Shown in pieces: positions 54,760 through 63,523 of a stretch of DNA of 64,000 nucleotides. The number at the start of each line of letters is the position of its first letter. Position 1 is the stretch's first letter. Origin of the DNA: Bosea sp. 124 (GTDB lineage Bacteria; Pseudomonadota; Alphaproteobacteria; Rhizobiales; Beijerinckiaceae). A model generated the notes under the pieces. The model was not told the DNA's origin. It worked only from the letters and a program-made list of their open reading frames with translations, and made no database searches. Position numbers and translations under genes: made by a program. The stretch is taken from NCBI RefSeq assembly GCF_003046175.1, contig NZ_PZZM01000001.1, forward strand, positions 3,241,001-3,305,000, read 5' to 3'.

Positions 54760-55430
54760 AGTCGCTTGCTCTGGCCAATATGAAAGGAGGAGCCGGGAAG
54801 AGCACGGTCGGCGCTCAGTTGATTCCCTTCCAGCTTGGCGAAGGGCCCGTGGTTGTCATTGACGCTGATCGGCTGGGACTACTCAGCACCTGGGTGCAGG
54901 AGAGGCGGCAAGATGGCGACTTGACCGCCGTCACAGCGCTTACGCCTGCGGCATTGGTACAGGCCTTCAAAACTGCAAGAGACCGGCTTGGGCCGAATCG
55001 TGGCTGGATCGTGATCGATACGCCCGCCAACGCCGTTGAGCTGACCGAGCTCGCCATCCGCATCGCCGATCTGACGCTGATACCGACGCGCTCAGCAACG
55101 ACCGATCTCCGCGCGGCCATTTTTACGATCGAAATCGCCCAGCGGTTCCAGCGGCGTCACGGTATTGTACTGACTGGAGCGGCGCCGCGCCGCGGCGGGA
55201 CGGATGCGCCGGACCTTCGAGAAGCGCGGGAAATTCTAAAACCTGCCGGCGGCCGGGTATGGCGTGGTCAGCTCACCCATCGGCTCGCCTTCTCGAGAGC
55301 GTTTGACCAGGGGCGCAGCGTCGTGGAATTTGCTCCCGGCGGGGGCGGAGCCGCCGAAGTCGGCAGCCTTTGGGAGGCGGTCCAAACGGAATTTCAGCGG
55401 CTCGCTCCGGGCGACGGCGGATCCAACTGA
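54756..55430 (+). CDS. parA: ParA-family partition ATPase
   Basis: 224 aa with the deviant Walker A motif MKGGAGKSTVGAQL at residue 8, the A' aspartate region VVVIDADRLGLLSTW and Walker B-like WIVIDTPANAV. ParA family of plasmid-type, but no parB follows. The C-terminal 14 codons lie within the direct repeat 55387-56152. The gene itself is intact. Confidence 0.88.
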   Translation: MKSLALANMKGGAGKSTVGAQLIPFQLGEGPVVVIDADRLGLLSTWVQERRQDGDLTAVTALTPAALVQAFKTARDRLGPNRGWIVIDTPANAVELTELAIRIADLTLIPTRSATTDLRAAIFTIEIAQRFQRRHGIVLTGAAPRRGGTDAPDLREAREILKPAGGRVWRGQLTHRLAFSRAFDQGRSVVEFAPGGGGAAEVGSLWEAVQTEFQRLAPGDGGSN

Positions 55431-56152
55431 CGATCCAGAAATGTCTCCGCCAACAATCCCCTTTGCGCCTGCCGTGCGCAATTGGTGAGCATGTTCTTTC
55501 AAGCGAGAAAAGCGCGCCTGGCGTTCTGCGGTCAGCTGTCGGGGCTGGCGCTTGCTGAAAGTGCCGAGGAGGCCACCGCCCCCCTTGCGCCCATGCTCGG
55601 CGCGGCCATAGCGCGATTGCGATTTGACGCTGATGTGACCGGCGCCCGCAGCGACCGCCTCGCCTGATCCGAGGGTTGATTTCGCGTCGGCGATCCACTG
55701 AGCTCGGAAGCAGTATGGAGTCACGCCCTTCAGGCTCGCGCTCGCTGCTGCCCGTCCGACGGCCTTTCGCAGCGCATCTGCTCCATCCGCCATCACCTCG
55801 ATCGATCCACCCGTCTCGTCGCACAGATTCGCCAGATGCCGAGCAGGGGCTCCGCCTTGAGCGATCGACACCTCAACACCGGCGAGTTCAGTCCCGTATT
55901 GTCCACCATGCGACTTGAGTGGCACGGTATAGATCAGCAGTTGATCTCCGCGTCTCAGAACCTGAACCCCGGGCGCATACTGTTCATCCCGGATGCCGAA
56001 GACATATTCGCCGGGGCGTGCGGGGCAAAGGCACATCGTCGCGATGACCGTGCGATAGCGACTGGTTTCCGGGAGGGCGAGCCAGAGTTTTTCGCGCCAG
56101 CCCGGGGGCAGCGAAGGCAGGATGAATTTCTTCGATCCTGCTCCGCGCCGCG
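55236..56152 (-). pseudogene. Tyrosine recombinase, left copy (N-terminus lost at IS21)
   Basis: The C-terminal two thirds of the recombinase described at 58657, cut at 56152 by the IS21 end. This copy retains the native C-terminus, which overlaps the antisense of parA by 195 bases and ends at 55236. Joined to the N-terminus at 59511-59910 through the repeats it would give an uninterrupted 438-aa protein. Confidence 0.8.
55387..56152. repeat. 766-bp direct repeat, left copy
   Basis: Matches 58745-59510 at an offset of 3358 with no difference seen on reading. It contains the parA tail and most of the recombinase catalytic domain. It directly abuts the left IS21 end. Confidence 0.93.
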
Positions 56153-56219
56153 TGTCAACGGCGGTCGGATTCCAGGCCATCGTGGCGGAGTAAAAGCAGG
56201 CCACTGGCGTTGGGGAGCG

Positions 56220-56263
56220 GCGGATATGGCGAGGGCCCCGATCGGGGCCCTCGCCATATCCGC
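56220..56263. terminator. Perfect 44-base palindrome between IS21 end and istB
   Basis: Two exact 20-base arms starting GCGGATATGGCG around a central GATC (the whole is self-complementary). Placed 13 bases after the istB stop, it probably forms a strong hairpin that stops transcription leaving or entering the element. Confidence 0.75.
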
Positions 56264-56275
56264 TGTCGGGATTGA

Positions 56276-57139
56276 TCAGGGGATGATCTCGCCGGTTTCT
56301 GGATCGGCGTTGTCTGGGGTGGCCTGGTTTTGCTCCGCCGCGGCGGTGGCGCGCCGGCGGCCAGCGGATTGCCTGAGGCGGTAGCTGTCGCCGTTCATGG
56401 CCAGGATGCTGACGTGGTGGGTGAGCCGGTCAAGCAGCGCGCCAGTCAGCCGCTCCGATCCCAGGACCGAGGTCCAGTCCTCGAAGGGCAGGTTCGAGGT
56501 GACGATGGTCGAGCCGCGCTCGTAGCGCTGCGAGAAGACCTCGAACAGGAGCTCGGCGCCGGTCGGTGACAGCGGCACATAACCAAGCTCGTCGACGATC
56601 AGCAGCTTGACCGCCTGCAACTCGCGCTGGAGCCGGAGCAGGCGCTTCTCGTCGCGGGCCTCGAGGAGCTGATTTACCAGGGAAGCCGCCGTCGCGAAGG
56701 CGACAGAGAAGCCCTTCTGGCAAGCGGCCAGCCCGAGCGCGAGAGCGACATGGGTCTTGCCCGTGCCGCTGTTGCCGAGCGCGATGATGTTCTCCCGGCG
56801 CAGGATGTAGCCGCAGCGCGCCAGCTCCAGCACGAGCATCTTGTTGAGGCTCGGGATCGCGGTGAAGTCGAAGGTGTCGAAGCTCTTCACCGCCGGGAAG
56901 CGCGCCGCCCGGATCCGCCGCTCGACCATGCGCCGTTCCCGGTCGATCAGTTCGAGTTCGACCAGCCGCAGCAGATAGCGGGGATGATCGACGCCGTCCC
57001 GGGCGCATTCCCGCGCCACCTTGTCGTATTCGCGCAGCACGGTCGGCAGCTTCAGATGCTTGAGGTGGTGCGCCAGCAGGATCTGCGGCGTTCCCGCGGT
57101 GGTCCCCGCCGGCATCGACTCCTTCGCCGCGCCCGTCAT
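56276..57139 (-). CDS. istB: IS21 helper ATPase IstB
   Basis: 287 aa from ATG 57139, overlapping istA (ATGA). AAA+ motifs: Walker A ALGNSGTGKTHVALALG, Walker B LLIVDELGYVPLS, and the arginine-finger region LLDRLTHHVSILAMNGDSYR. It assembles on target DNA and activates the transposase. A longer in-frame start lies in istA and is rejected. Confidence 0.94.
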   Translation of the reverse strand: MTGAAKESMPAGTTAGTPQILLAHHLKHLKLPTVLREYDKVARECARDGVDHPRYLLRLVELELIDRERRMVERRIRAARFPAVKSFDTFDFTAIPSLNKMLVLELARCGYILRRENIIALGNSGTGKTHVALALGLAACQKGFSVAFATAASLVNQLLEARDEKRLLRLQRELQAVKLLIVDELGYVPLSPTGAELLFEVFSQRYERGSTIVTSNLPFEDWTSVLGSERLTGALLDRLTHHVSILAMNGDSYRLRQSAGRRRATAAAEQNQATPDNADPETGEIIP

Positions 57140-58644
57140 GCTGCCGCTCCTGGCAGGAGCACGGCATAATCGGCGGCCGAGGTCGTCTTCACCGACGTCT
57201 TCGGCAAGTGCGGATAGGCCGCCAGGTCGAGGCGGGCCGGGCGCCGTTCCAGACGCGCCAGCGCGATCAGCTTCACCGCGTCGAAGCCGATCGCACCGAG
57301 CCGGATTGCCTCGCCGACGGCCAAGCTCACGACCTCGCGCGGAAGGGCTTCCATCAGCCGCAGCACCTGGATGAACTCGCGCTTGCCGCGATTGCCCATT
57401 CGCGCCTCCAGCAGATGGCGAAGGTGCTGGAAGGTCTCGGGCAGGTCCCAGCCCTGCAACGCCGCCGCCTGGTCGAGCGCGTTCGGCTTGACCTCGATCA
57501 GCGCCAGATAGTGCAGCGGATCGGCGACGAACACGCCGGTCCCGTAGCTGCGCGGATGCCGGGCGATCTCCTCGCCCCTGCACAGGACCACGACCTCCTC
57601 GACGAAGCCCTTCACCATCACGTCCTGGAAGCCATAGGCCGTCGGCACCGAGTAGTCGTTGGAGCGATAACGGACCAGCGCCGTCGATGAGACCCGCCCG
57701 CCACGCTTCTCGCACGGCTCCAGCGGCACCGCCGGCAAGGGGCGCAGGGCCTCACAATCGGCAGCGAGACGGTCGCCGATCATCTGCGCGTGACGACCGG
57801 CGCGCTCGTCCTGCCGCCGGCGGCAACGCTCGGCCAACATCGCGTTCAGCTCGGCCAAGCTCGCCGCCACCGGGATCGGCGTCATGAAGTTCGAGCGGGC
57901 ATACTTCACCAGCCCCTCGACCTTGCCCTTGTCGTTGCCCTTGCCCGGGCGGCCGAACCGATCCCGGAACAGATAGTGGCTTACCAGCTCGGTGAACGCC
58001 CGTGTCCGCTCGCGCCGGCCATCGCCGCAGATCTTCGCCACCGCGATGCGCGTGTTGTCATAGAGCACCGACAGCGGGACGCCGCCAAAGAAGCCGAAGG
58101 CCGAGACGTGCCCGTCCAGGAACGCCTCCGTCGTCTCGCGCGGATAGGCCTTCACGAAGCAGGCGTCCGACTGCGGCAGGTCCAGGCAGAAGAAGTGAAT
58201 CTTCTGCCGCACCCCGCCGATCACCGCGATCGCCTCGCCGAAGTCCACCTGAGCGTGACCAGGCGGATGCGCCAGCGGCACGAAGGTCTCCCGGCCCCGC
58301 GCCCGGCAGAGCCGCACATGGTCCTTCACCACCGTGTAGCCGCCGGCAAAGCCGTGCTCGTCACGAAGGCGCTCGAAGATCCGCTTCGCCGTATGACGCT
58401 GCTTCACCGGTGACGTCCGATCCGCCTCCAGGATCGCATCGATCACCGGCAGAAGCGGACCCAGCTTCGGCTTCTCGACCGGCTTCGTGCGCGTGTAGCC
58501 CGGCGGCAGCGAGAACCGGCACATCTTCGCAACCGTCTCGCGGCTCAGCCCGAACACGCGAGCCGCTTCCCGCCGGCTCTTCTCCTGGTTGAAAACGAAA
58601 TCGCGAACCGCCGCGTAAATCTCCACAGCGAACATCCCCGCCAA
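57136..58644 (-). CDS. istA: IS21 transposase IstA
   Basis: 502 aa. An N-terminal helix-turn-helix (SRREAARVFGLSRETVAKMC) precedes a DDE integrase core (HAQVDFGEAIAVI, VLYDNTRIAV, KGKVEGLVKYARSNF). A C-terminal beta domain (VRYRSNDYSVPTAYGFQDVM) follows. Frame intact; the first methionine may be MFAVEIYAAVRD, four codons in. Confidence 0.94.
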   Translation of the reverse strand: MAGMFAVEIYAAVRDFVFNQEKSRREAARVFGLSRETVAKMCRFSLPPGYTRTKPVEKPKLGPLLPVIDAILEADRTSPVKQRHTAKRIFERLRDEHGFAGGYTVVKDHVRLCRARGRETFVPLAHPPGHAQVDFGEAIAVIGGVRQKIHFFCLDLPQSDACFVKAYPRETTEAFLDGHVSAFGFFGGVPLSVLYDNTRIAVAKICGDGRRERTRAFTELVSHYLFRDRFGRPGKGNDKGKVEGLVKYARSNFMTPIPVAASLAELNAMLAERCRRRQDERAGRHAQMIGDRLAADCEALRPLPAVPLEPCEKRGGRVSSTALVRYRSNDYSVPTAYGFQDVMVKGFVEEVVVLCRGEEIARHPRSYGTGVFVADPLHYLALIEVKPNALDQAAALQGWDLPETFQHLRHLLEARMGNRGKREFIQVLRLMEALPREVVSLAVGEAIRLGAIGFDAVKLIALARLERRPARLDLAAYPHLPKTSVKTTSAADYAVLLPGAAA

Positions 58645-58656
58645 CCCCGAAAGGGG

Positions 58657-59910
58657 TCAGCCTATCCAATGGCCGACTTTTACGCCGCCCGCGCCGGCAC
58701 AAACGCAGGCGCTCCACTGGATGGTTTTCTCACCGCCGTGCACACGGAATTTCAGCGGCTCGCTCCGGGCGACGGCGGATCCAACTGACGATCCAGAAAT
58801 GTCTCCGCCAACAATCCCCTTTGCGCCTGCCGTGCGCAATTGGTGAGCATGTTCTTTCAAGCGAGAAAAGCGCGCCTGGCGTTCTGCGGTCAGCTGTCGG
58901 GGCTGGCGCTTGCTGAAAGTGCCGAGGAGGCCACCGCCCCCCTTGCGCCCATGCTCGGCGCGGCCATAGCGCGATTGCGATTTGACGCTGATGTGACCGG
59001 CGCCCGCAGCGACCGCCTCGCCTGATCCGAGGGTTGATTTCGCGTCGGCGATCCACTGAGCTCGGAAGCAGTATGGAGTCACGCCCTTCAGGCTCGCGCT
59101 CGCTGCTGCCCGTCCGACGGCCTTTCGCAGCGCATCTGCTCCATCCGCCATCACCTCGATCGATCCACCCGTCTCGTCGCACAGATTCGCCAGATGCCGA
59201 GCAGGGGCTCCGCCTTGAGCGATCGACACCTCAACACCGGCGAGTTCAGTCCCGTATTGTCCACCATGCGACTTGAGTGGCACGGTATAGATCAGCAGTT
59301 GATCTCCGCGTCTCAGAACCTGAACCCCGGGCGCATACTGTTCATCCCGGATGCCGAAGACATATTCGCCGGGGCGTGCGGGGCAAAGGCACATCGTCGC
59401 GATGACCGTGCGATAGCGACTGGTTTCCGGGAGGGCGAGCCAGAGTTTTTCGCGCCAGCCCGGGGGCAGCGAAGGCAGGATGAATTTCTTCGATCCTGCT
59501 CCGCGCCGCGGCTTCTCAGCCTTGTCCTGCCATGGTGAGCGGGTGGAGAAGTCGACTTCTGCCTCAGGCGGGTGACGCTGCAATGGAACTGCTACGAGTT
59601 CGGTATACGTGTGAAGCGCACCTGCCGCCGCCTGGATCTTCTCGACATCGCGGCTCGTGCTGGCACGCTCAAGCTCATTTACGAGGCCTCGAAGCGTTAC
59701 CGAGGCTCCATAGTGCAGTGCCGCGCGGCGGACGCCGTACGTGTCCCGGGTTCGCGCCCCGTTCATGGGATCCATGCAGCCGCTGACCCGCATGCGGTCG
59801 TGGGTCTTCTGGTACGATGCGGCCGTCTTTCCCGGCAGGCCGCGATCGGGCAGGCCTGCGAGGATTTCTTGACCTCGCTCCAAGATTTCGAGCACTTTCA
59901 TCGCCGGCAT
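58657..59910 (-). CDS. Tyrosine recombinase/integrase, right copy with IS21-derived C-terminus
   Basis: 417 aa. An N-terminal SAM-like core-binding part (ASYQKTHDRMRVSGCMDPMN) is followed by a catalytic domain with Arg I (CPARPGEYVFG), Lys (YTVPLKSHGGQYG), Arg II (TPYCFRAQW), His (AGHISVKSQSRYG) and the tyrosine in SRYG. The order R-K-(H/Y)xxR-H-Y is that of tyrosine recombinases, though the motifs are diverged. The last 28 residues are read from the IS21 end and replace the native tail. Likely a plasmid resolvase or integrase; still possibly active. Confidence 0.7.
   Translation of the reverse strand: MPAMKVLEILERGQEILAGLPDRGLPGKTAASYQKTHDRMRVSGCMDPMNGARTRDTYGVRRAALHYGASVTLRGLVNELERASTSRDVEKIQAAAGALHTYTELVAVPLQRHPPEAEVDFSTRSPWQDKAEKPRRGAGSKKFILPSLPPGWREKLWLALPETSRYRTVIATMCLCPARPGEYVFGIRDEQYAPGVQVLRRGDQLLIYTVPLKSHGGQYGTELAGVEVSIAQGGAPARHLANLCDETGGSIEVMADGADALRKAVGRAAASASLKGVTPYCFRAQWIADAKSTLGSGEAVAAGAGHISVKSQSRYGRAEHGRKGGGGLLGTFSKRQPRQLTAERQARFSRLKEHAHQLRTAGAKGIVGGDISGSSVGSAVARSEPLKFRVHGGEKTIQWSACVCAGAGGVKVGHWIG
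58745..59510. repeat. 766-bp direct repeat, right copy
   Basis: Same sequence and orientation as 55387-56152. The left edge joins the right IS21 end; the right edge continues into the recombinase N-terminal coding region, so this is the copy contiguous with the native upstream part. Confidence 0.93.
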
Positions 59911-60020
59911 CCAGCATCCGATCGGCGGCCCCTGATCGGGCGGCCCTCTATTATCGGACTGGCTGCAGCATGATCCCCGCGCGAGAAAGTCACAAACACG
60001 GGACCTGGATGATTGCGAGC

Positions 60021-60800
60021 CTATCGTGCGAGATAGCCAGTGGCCTCCTCCAGGTCGGCACCTGAAATCTCACCGCTTAAGGAGACGATGCAGTCGACCC
60101 TCGCACTGTGCGTCGACAGGAAGCCACGATAATGCGCCTCGAAGCCTGCATCCGGTAGCACCATTAGCACTCGGCCAGCAATTCGCGCCAACCAGCATGC
60201 CCTCAAACACCAATCGATCCGACGCGACGAATACCGCGTCGGGTCGCTGTACGGGCCCACAATCAAGACGATCACATCCAGGCGGCCCTGGGTTTGCCAC
60301 ATGAAATCGAAGGGAACCTCGTCGATCTTATATGATGTCCGGAACGGTTCGATCGTCCCCCCGATCGCGCGCAGGCTCTTGCTCAGGCGATCGCGATAGG
60401 CAGCCTCGCGACTGCGCCCGCGCTCGCCACCACCCTGGCCCTGGTCGCGCGCAGCCCGTTCGGCATGCTGGAGGCTGCGAACGCTGTGAGCACCTGCCGC
60501 GAGTTTCTCTGCCGCCTCGATCGCTCCAACCACATCATGGCGATACCAGCGCATCAGATGCTCGACAGCGGCCATGGGAGCAGCCTGCAGCTGGTTGCCG
60601 AGCTCACGATGGGTCTTGGTTAGAGACCCGAGAAATCGCGCCGTGGCCGCTTCGCGTCTGAGCGTCTGCGGAGAAATGCCTCGCGAACTCGCCAAACTCA
60701 CGAACATGAGTTCGCGATCGCCCTGCTCGACGTTCGCCAACGCGTCAATCGCAGCCTCGCCGCGGAGATACCAACTCGTCGTCATCACTTCAGAACGCAA
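60021..60800 (-). CDS. Plasmid-type hypothetical protein
   Basis: 259 aa, soluble. The first half is helical and basic (REAATARFLGSLTKTHRELG; LMRWYRHDVVGAIEAAEKLA). The second half is alpha/beta (FDFMWQTQGRLDVIVLIVGP; IAGRVLMVLPDAGFEAHYRG). A central RDQGQGGGERGRSREAAYRD linker joins them. Unknown family. The domain from about 130 on might be nuclease-like or a DNA-associated fold, but no catalytic motif is clear. Confidence 0.6.
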   Translation of the reverse strand: MRSEVMTTSWYLRGEAAIDALANVEQGDRELMFVSLASSRGISPQTLRREAATARFLGSLTKTHRELGNQLQAAPMAAVEHLMRWYRHDVVGAIEAAEKLAAGAHSVRSLQHAERAARDQGQGGGERGRSREAAYRDRLSKSLRAIGGTIEPFRTSYKIDEVPFDFMWQTQGRLDVIVLIVGPYSDPTRYSSRRIDWCLRACWLARIAGRVLMVLPDAGFEAHYRGFLSTHSARVDCIVSLSGEISGADLEEATGYLAR

Positions 60801-60998
60801 GAAAAAAATGTCACGTCAGCAAAGGCCGGCAGGTTAGGCTCCACTTTGCCGCGCGACGAGACGGCAATGAAAAGTCTGGCGGAGCAGATCCAGAACGCCT
60901 TCCAGAAGCACCTGTTCGACGAGCAGATGTGCGACCGCCGCCGCACAAGCGTGCTGATCTGTTGCGCACATTCCCAGCTATAATCTTCCCCAACGCGG
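60801..60998. other. Intergenic region with a possible 38-aa plus-strand frame
   Basis: About 200 bases between the hypothetical protein and the XRE gene. A plus-strand frame 60868-60984 (MKSLAEQIQNAFQKHLFDEQ) has protein-like composition but a weak ribosome site; it may be a remnant. Confidence 0.3.
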
Positions 60999-61256
60999 CT
61001 ACTTTCTGAGATCCATCCAATCCGGAGAGTGCACTCGGAGGCCGATGCCCCGGCCATTCTCAAAAACGAACTCTACACCCCGGCTTTCGAGCGCCTGCTG
61101 AATGTCACGCAGGGTCCGATCATGAGGAATCCTGTCGCCTGTTTCGAGATGTGCGATGGTCCGTTTGGCCACCCCCGAGAGGTCGGCGAGCTCTTGTTGA
61201 GAAATGCCCAGCCAACCTCGCGCTGCACATACTTGGAATCGATTAACCATGTTCAT
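60999..61256 (-). CDS. XRE-family transcription regulator
   Basis: 85 aa with a canonical helix-turn-helix (WLGISQQELADLSGVAKRTI, AHLETGDRIPHDRTLRDIQQ) and a short beta tail (VEFVFENGRGIGLRVHS) seen in many single-domain plasmid regulators. Divergent from the 61335 gene, with palindromic sites in between, so it probably controls itself and that gene. Confidence 0.88.
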   Translation of the reverse strand: MNMVNRFQVCAARGWLGISQQELADLSGVAKRTIAHLETGDRIPHDRTLRDIQQALESRGVEFVFENGRGIGLRVHSPDWMDLRK

Positions 61257-61334
61257 GCATTAATAGTGCGCTTGTGCATCAAAGATGCATAATAGCTTCT
61301 GTGGACAGCAGGTCCACAACAGGAGCTCATCACC
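61257..61334. promoter_or_regulatory. Divergent control region with two palindromes
   Basis: TGCATC-AAA-GATGCA at 61275-61289, with an additional ATGCAT at 61255-61260, is a likely XRE operator. TGTGGAC-AGCAG-GTCCACA at 61300-61318 can form a hairpin just before the AGGAG ribosome site of the rightward gene. Confidence 0.55.
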
Positions 61335-62219
61335 ATGGCCAAGGCCAACGACCACCTTCACATCCTCACCACTTCCACGTCTTCGCCGGTGCCGATGCCC
61401 GCCTCGCTGATCGCCAGCATCGAGCGGGCGGCGACGGGGGCCTTGCAGGCGGATTTCGTTGCCGATCCGCTGCTCGGTCCGGGCCTCAGCCTTTGTAACT
61501 CGTATCTCTCGTCCGTCGTCAAGCGGCACGGCGGCCTGCTCGACGCCGCGGTCTGCGAGGGGCTGGAGCGCAGCGGCGAGTATCTGGTGCTGCGTCAGGT
61601 CGAGATGCCGATCACGGACGCGGCCGAGTCGATTGTGGCAACCAATACGCCGGAGTCCCTTGTCGGTTTGACGGCCTCGGCGCATGGGCCGTATCGGCGG
61701 GTTGCGATTTTCGACCTGATCGCGATCCATCTGACGACGGGCGCGGCGAAGATCATCGAGATCAAGCGCGGTGGCGGTGAGACGGAGGTCCGAAAGCGTC
61801 GCCTGATCGAGCGCGATCTGCGCTGCGCCAGGCTGCAGCTGCCGTCGTTCCTGCGGCCGCGCTTCGATTGCGAGCCGCGCAGCTACGAGAGCTGGCTGCT
61901 CGACTACTACGGGCGCAGCGGGTTCTCGGACGGCCTCACCGTGACCCGGGAGGGCATCGACACGATGTTCGGCGTTCCGGTCAGGCAGCTCGTCGACGCG
62001 GTCACCGACCGGCTTCGGGTCGAGGTTTTTCGCGAGGTACCCCGCCTCCTGACCATCGCCCAGAATATCCTGCTGGCGGCGGATGATGGCAGCTTGCAGG
62101 CGCACCCCTTCGCCAATCCCGTCAAGCCGAAGCCCGCCGGTCGGCAGGGTGTGAACGACAACGCTGTTGCGCCGCGAGCGAAAGCCCGGGGCAAGGCCTC
62201 GCGGCCGACGGTCCAGTAG
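61335..62219 (+). CDS. Hypothetical protein, possible PD-(D/E)XK nuclease-like core
   Basis: 294 aa from ATG 61335 with AGGAG. Unknown family. The central segment VAIFDLIAIHLTTGAAKIIE then IKRGGGETEVRKRRLIERDL resembles the beta-hairpin D...E-I-K arrangement of PD-(D/E)XK enzymes, followed by a basic helix. The C-terminal 40 residues are basic and disordered (PKARGKASRP-like). It is followed by further plasmid-type genes, probably in one operon. The nuclease idea is inference from motif spacing only. Confidence 0.6.
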   Translation: MAKANDHLHILTTSTSSPVPMPASLIASIERAATGALQADFVADPLLGPGLSLCNSYLSSVVKRHGGLLDAAVCEGLERSGEYLVLRQVEMPITDAAESIVATNTPESLVGLTASAHGPYRRVAIFDLIAIHLTTGAAKIIEIKRGGGETEVRKRRLIERDLRCARLQLPSFLRPRFDCEPRSYESWLLDYYGRSGFSDGLTVTREGIDTMFGVPVRQLVDAVTDRLRVEVFREVPRLLTIAQNILLAADDGSLQAHPFANPVKPKPAGRQGVNDNAVAPRAKARGKASRPTVQ

Positions 62220-62321
62220 CCGACGCGGGAGCGGTGTAAGTCCCCGCAACGCTCCCTTTCCAATTCCATCCTTGCACACCCGCCGCGCGGAACTCGTCCG
62301 CGCGCATGGAGACGCTTTGCC

Positions 62322-62720
62322 ATGACCAACGATCCCGCCGGTCAGTCGACCCCGACGCTGGAGCCCTCTGCTCCCGCCCTGTTGCGACTGTGGACCGTTG
62401 CCGCTCTGCCCCTGCAAGCTGATGTCGCGATCCGTCTTCGTAGCTTGCTGGCACATGTCGCGATCCTGGGCACGCCTGGGCTCCCCGAGGCCGCCCAGGG
62501 CGATGCGGCGATGGCGTCCAAGCTTGCGCTTCACGTCATGCATGATGACGACGGCACGAGACGCGATCTGGTGATGACGGCATTGCTCCTCCGCGGCGAT
62601 GAGAACAAGGCCTGCCGTCTGATCCTCGAGCATGTGCGTTTCCATGAGCGCCAGCGTCGGATCGTGCGTGCCGTCGAGCAGGCCTTGTTGCCGTCGCACT
62701 TCTCCGGGAGGTCGACATGA
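62322..62720 (+). CDS. Hypothetical helical protein
   Basis: 132 aa, mostly helical (LQADVAIRLRSLLAHVAILG; NKACRLILEHVRFHERQRRI). Its stop overlaps the start of the metallophosphoesterase (ATGA), so the two are translated together. No family recognised. Confidence 0.6.
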   Translation: MTNDPAGQSTPTLEPSAPALLRLWTVAALPLQADVAIRLRSLLAHVAILGTPGLPEAAQGDAAMASKLALHVMHDDDGTRRDLVMTALLLRGDENKACRLILEHVRFHERQRRIVRAVEQALLPSHFSGRST

Positions 62721-63520
62721 CCCGTCCTGCGCGCTTTCAGATCCTTTCCGATCTCCACCTCGACCCGGCGCGATCGTCGACCCTTCTCGCGCTCCGCTCC
62801 GATATCGACGCGGTCATCATCGCCGGCGATACCGTCGACGGACCGGCGCTCGCATTCCCCGCCTTGCGGGCCCTGCTTCTCGCACCGCTGCCGATCGTCG
62901 CAGTGCTGGGCAACCGTGAGTTCTGGGACGGCGTCCATGCCGAGCGGTTGGCCCAGGCCCGTGCCTCGGCCCGCGATCATGGCGTCACGCTGCTGCAGAA
63001 CGAGGTGACCGTCCTCGCCGGGGTCCGCATTCTCGGCACCACGCTTTGGACCGACTATGCGCTGCATGGCGCTCGGCTGCGCTTCGCAGCGATGGAGGCC
63101 GCCGGCACCGCTGTGCATGATCACAGGCGCATCACGTGGACGGGCGAGCCAAGGCTTCTCTTCAGACCGGAGGAAGCGGCGCTCCTAAGTGCCGCAGCGC
63201 GCCGTTTCCTGGCGGACGCCTTGGCCGCGCGTTTCGCCGGTCCGACCATCGTGATTACGCATTATGCTCCCCATCCGGCGTGCTGCGATCCGCGTTTTGC
63301 AGGCGCGCTGCTCGATGCGGCCGATGCTTCGGATCTGTCCGATCTGATCGCGGAAGGCCGGCCCGAGCTCTGTGTCCATGGACATGTGCATCGCTCTGTG
63401 GATTTGCGCATTGGCTCAACACGCATCCTGGCCAATCCGCGCGGACAGCGGGGCGAGAACCCCGGCTTCGATCCGGGTCTCGTGGTCGAGGTCGGCGCAA
63501 CCGGCCCGCCGGGTGCGTGA
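62717..63520 (+). CDS. Calcineurin-like metallophosphoesterase
   Basis: 267 aa with all the metal-site blocks: ILSDLHLDPAR, IIAGDTVDGPA, VLGNREFWDG, ITHYAPHPA and VHGHVHRSVD. The third block reads GNRE where GNHE is usual, so the histidine that stabilises the transition state is an arginine. The family hydrolyses phosphomonoesters, diesters or nucleic acids with two metal ions. Coupled to the upstream hypothetical gene. Substrate unknown. Confidence 0.9.
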   Translation: MTRPARFQILSDLHLDPARSSTLLALRSDIDAVIIAGDTVDGPALAFPALRALLLAPLPIVAVLGNREFWDGVHAERLAQARASARDHGVTLLQNEVTVLAGVRILGTTLWTDYALHGARLRFAAMEAAGTAVHDHRRITWTGEPRLLFRPEEAALLSAAARRFLADALAARFAGPTIVITHYAPHPACCDPRFAGALLDAADASDLSDLIAEGRPELCVHGHVHRSVDLRIGSTRILANPRGQRGENPGFDPGLVVEVGATGPPGA

Positions 63521-63523
63521 CGA

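Larger units (their letters stand above)
56153..58744 (-). mobile_element. IS21-family element, complete
   Basis: About 2.59 kb. Ends TGTCAACGGCGGT (left) and the inverse of TGTGCACGGCGGT (right), with further inner repeats of the GGCGGCGTAAAAGTCGGCCA type, as usual for IS21. It carries istA and istB. Flanks are not a short target duplication but a 766-bp direct repeat. Confidence 0.92.

Noticed and set aside
57140..57715. Upstream extension of IstB
   Set aside because: Overlaps istA in another frame; the normal IstB start overlaps istA by ATGA.
61260..62699. 479-aa minus-strand frame
   Set aside because: Antisense of three plus-strand genes with better starts and ribosome sites.
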